Source: Desulfonatronum sp. SC1 (lineage in GTDB: Bacteria; Desulfobacterota; Desulfovibrionia; Desulfovibrionales; Desulfonatronaceae). From it: a DNA stretch of 64,000 bases. A model generated the notes under the pieces. The model had not been told where the DNA came from. It worked only from the letters and a program-made list of their open reading frames with translations, and did no database searches. A program made the translations under genes and the position numbers. Location of the stretch: positions 186,001-250,000 of the forward strand of contig NZ_PZKN01000001.1 in NCBI RefSeq assembly GCF_003046795.1. The letters run 5' to 3'. Position 1 is the stretch's first letter. Every line of letters starts with the position of its first letter. This document shows, in pieces, positions 61,719-64,000 of this stretch.

Positions 61719-64000
61719 TCATTGCTCGAATGAGTAGTTGCCCTTGAAGAACTGCTCCACGTACCAGGGAATCTGGGCCTCGTCGGAGAGGACCATGTCC
61801 AGGAGACGGACCGAGCCCAGGAGTCGGCCGAGAAAATCCAGTTTTTCCTCCATCCGGGGATAATCGTATTTCTTGATTTCCCCGCGCACCATGTCCCCCG
61901 TGTGTTCGACCCGCAGTCCCAGGCGCTTGAGAATGGCCGCGATCATCATCGCGCGCTTGGTTCGTCGCGACACGTCCGCGGCCCCGCCCTTGAACGAGAA
62001 GATGATGTAATTGTCGTTGACCTGTTGGCCGCAGTAGGTGTCGATGGTCACGAAATGGTAGCCCAGCCGGGCGTTGTAGTGCAGGTAGTCGTCGGAAATA
62101 ATGGCGTAGTTCGGTCCTCCCCTGGGACTTCCGTGGTCCGGGTCGTTGAGGATCTTTTCGGCGATGAGCGCCGCGAAACCGGACAACCGGACTCCCGCCG
62201 GTCCCACCCAATGCACGCCGGGATGCTCCATGCCCCGGAGCAGAGCCAGGAACGGACGGGAGGCGATCTGTTCCCGATCCACGGCCCCTTCCTCCGGGGG
62301 CGTCTTGAATCCTCCGCCGAGGTCCAGGATGTAGGTGTTCAGGGGCAAGGGCGTCTTCAACTTGACCGCGTGGTGAACGTCTTCCTGGATGTCGTCGTCG
62401 ATGCGAAACATTTCCACCATGGCTTTTTCATGGGCGAAGCGGACCACGTCGTGCAAGGTCAGGCAGCCGTCGGGGCGGAAGTCGTCGCGCTTGGGATCGA
62501 TCAGGTTCAAGGGGACGACTTTTTTCAACGTGTCCTTGACCAGCCGGAACAACGGACTGCCCTTCATCAGATTGGTTCGCGGCCTGGCCTGGATCAGGGC
62601 CATCACCCGTCCGGCGTAGACGGTCCGGCGGGAGGCGTCCAAGGTGATTTCCTCGCCGTGGGGAATGACGCTGGTGGCGTTGTCCGTGCCCACCAGGGTC
62701 GGAACGCCGAACTCCCGGGCCACTGAGGCCATGTGCCCGGTGACGCTGCCCACGTCGGTGATGATTCCCCGGATCTTGCCCATCAGCGGCACGTACAGGG
62801 TCGAGGTCTGAGGGGCGATCAGAATCGCTCCTTCGGGCACGGCGGTCAGGTTGTGCTCGGTCTTCAGAACGAAGGCCGGACCGCCGGCCGTGCCGGCAGC
62901 GGCCGTGGTGCCGCCGCACAACAGGACGTCATGCCCTTCCAGGGCCGTGGCCTCCGCCTCGGCGCAGGCTCGAGGGTCCTGCTCCGGCAGCGTCAGGTTC
63001 AAGGGCCGGGCCTGCAGAATGAAGAGCTTGCCAGCCTGGTCCATGGCCCATTCAATGTCCAAAGGGCGTTTATAGTGCCTTTCCAGCATTCGTCCGTATT
63101 CGGTTAAAGCGTGGACCTCGTCGCCGCTCAGGCAGGGTTGGTCCCGCAGATGCTCTTCCACAGGGACGTCGTGGATCCCGCCTTCGGGGTTCATGGCGAT
63201 TCGCCTAGCCTTGCGCGCTCCGACGTATTCCGGCTCGCTTTTCTCGGAATGCACCCGCCACAAATCCGTGGGCATGGAGCCGTCCACCACGCTCACGCCC
63301 AGGCCCCAGGCCGCGCTGATGATCAGGTTATGGCTTTCCGGCTCGTTGGGGTCCTGGGTGTACATCACCCCGCTGACCCGGGCGTCGACCATGTTCAGGC
63401 AAAGCACGCACATGACCATGTCCTGGTCCCGGTAGCCCACGCTGCGGCGGTAAAAGACCGCGCGAGGATTGTACATGCTGGCCACGACTTCCTTGTAGGC
63501 GTCGAGGATGGTGTCCTGGGTGACGTTGAGGACCGTGGAGTGCTGACCGGCGAAGGAGGATTCCGAATCCTCGCCCGTGGCGCTGCTGCGGACGGCGAGC
63601 CGGGTTTGCGGCCCGAACTCGCGAAACAGCTCCTTGGCCTCGTAGAAGATGCGGCATTCCAGGTCTTCGGGCAGCGGGGCGGCCATGATCAGTTGCTGCA
63701 CGGCGGTGCAGGCCTTGGTGAGTTGCGTGGTGTCCTGGATGTCCACGCCTTTCAGTTCGCCGCGGATGGCCTCGTACAGCCCCGCGGAGCGGAAAAAATC
63801 GTGACAGGCGTAGGCCGAGACCGCGAACCCCTTGGGCGTGGGCAGGCCGACGCGGTTGGACACTTCGCCCAGGTTGGCCGCCTTGCCGCCGACCTGGCCC
63901 ATATTTTCATGGCTGAGTCGAACCAGAGGGAGCACGAGACAGGTTTTTTCCAGCTTGCGTTGCCTGGTCAATCCTCGCAGAACCTGGATGCCGATCCGTT
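61719..64000 (-). CDS. PEP-synthase-like phosphotransfer protein without the PEP barrel (5' end outside window)
   Basis: A PPDK_N-type ATP-grasp domain (start near MGQVGGKAANLGEV; RLAVRSSATGEDSESSFAGQ is the nucleotide loop) is followed by a swivelling His domain with the phosphohistidine motif GSVTGHMASVAREFG (about nt 62735). The C-terminal ~280 residues are not the TIM barrel that binds PEP or pyruvate in PpsA or PPDK. They form another domain (LDLGGGFKTPPEEG, YAIISDDYLHYNARLGYHFVTID). Phosphoryl transfer to pyruvate is therefore doubtful; another acceptor is likely. The frame is open to the window edge (R-I-G-I-Q-V-L-R-G-L upstream of a TTG at 63971), so more N-terminal sequence probably exists. 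Confidence 0.82.
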   Translation of the reverse strand, partial: RIGIQVLRGLTRQRKLEKTCLVLPLVRLSHENMGQVGGKAANLGEVSNRVGLPTPKGFAVSAYACHDFFRSAGLYEAIRGELKGVDIQDTTQLTKACTAVQQLIMAAPLPEDLECRIFYEAKELFREFGPQTRLAVRSSATGEDSESSFAGQHSTVLNVTQDTILDAYKEVVASMYNPRAVFYRRSVGYRDQDMVMCVLCLNMVDARVSGVMYTQDPNEPESHNLIISAAWGLGVSVVDGSMPTDLWRVHSEKSEPEYVGARKARRIAMNPEGGIHDVPVEEHLRDQPCLSGDEVHALTEYGRMLERHYKRPLDIEWAMDQAGKLFILQARPLNLTLPEQDPRACAEAEATALEGHDVLLCGGTTAAAGTAGGPAFVLKTEHNLTAVPEGAILIAPQTSTLYVPLMGKIRGIITDVGSVTGHMASVAREFGVPTLVGTDNATSVIPHGEEITLDASRRTVYAGRVMALIQARPRTNLMKGSPLFRLVKDTLKKVVPLNLIDPKRDDFRPDGCLTLHDVVRFAHEKAMVEMFRIDDDIQEDVHHAVKLKTPLPLNTYILDLGGGFKTPPEEGAVDREQIASRPFLALLRGMEHPGVHWVGPAGVRLSGFAALIAEKILNDPDHGSPRGGPNYAIISDDYLHYNARLGYHFVTIDTYCGQQVNDNYIIFSFKGGAADVSRRTKRAMMIAAILKRLGLRVEHTGDMVRGEIKKYDYPRMEEKLDFLGRLLGSVRLLDMVLSDEAQIPWYVEQFFKGNYSFEQ

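Noticed and set aside
1-64000. tRNA, rRNA and CRISPR arrays
   Set aside because: Reading the spacers found no cloverleaf-like sequence and no regularly spaced repeats; a covariance-model scan would be needed to exclude small RNAs.

Overview
The window reads as a continuous piece of chromosome from a GC-rich Gram-negative anaerobe, most likely a member of the Desulfovibrionales (sulfate reducers and relatives). The call rests on gene content: LpxC (lipid A), futalosine-route menaquinone synthesis (MqnE), HypA/HypB hydrogenase maturation, a GrpE with a CxxC-containing N-terminal region, the hrcA-grpE-dnaK operon under a perfect CIRCE operator, a GatCA pair for Gln-tRNA, a heterodimeric PyrK/PyrD dihydroorotate dehydrogenase and a fermentative D-lactate dehydrogenase. 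Genus cannot be settled from the sequence alone.

Layout. 0-1.5 kb: the end of lpxC and a small lineage protein. 1.5-8 kb (minus): tRNA modification and charging genes (mtaB, mnmA, gatA, gatC) and a large lipoprotein of the LpoA/periplasmic-binding type. 8-11.9 kb (minus): dnaK, grpE, hrcA with promoter and CIRCE. 12-16.3 kb (minus): rfbB/rfbD, then a phosphorelay set (receiver, Hpt, dual-receiver GGDEF, 69-aa protein) with two apparent frame problems. 16.5-24 kb (minus): a Liv-type ABC importer interleaved with an acyl-CoA ligase and headed by a CBS-ACT protein. 24.3-28.1 kb: hypA, hypB, a HAD phosphatase and a soluble lytic transglycosylase. 28.2-33.3 kb (minus): rpsA, sppA, mqnE and an aspartate kinase, tightly packed. 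33.7-38 kb: a receiver protein, a sulfur-carrier/TtuA-like thiolase pair, a LarA-like protein and a peroxiredoxin.

38.2-48.5 kb (plus) is the most unusual stretch: a GDT1-family cation transporter, a UDP-glucuronate decarboxylase and an acetolactate decarboxylase run into five overlapping or near-touching genes: an RsbU-like phosphatase with an extracytoplasmic sensor, a sensor-shaped membrane protein with no output domain, a 780-aa fusion of a sensor module to an MFS transporter, an ATP-grasp-like protein and an orphan ABC-type solute-binding protein. I infer one sensing, synthesis and export module of unknown substrate; it is my main candidate for an undescribed system.

48.6-64 kb: an RND pump with its adaptor, a conserved protein of unknown function, ldhA, then an eroded accessory patch (relics of a REP-associated transposase, a Fic/Doc protein, HipA and endonuclease IV, plus an orphan HigA-like antitoxin), an AraC regulator next to proline dehydrogenase, pyrK-pyrD, and a PEP-synthase-like protein running off the right edge. 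I found no tRNA, rRNA or CRISPR array.
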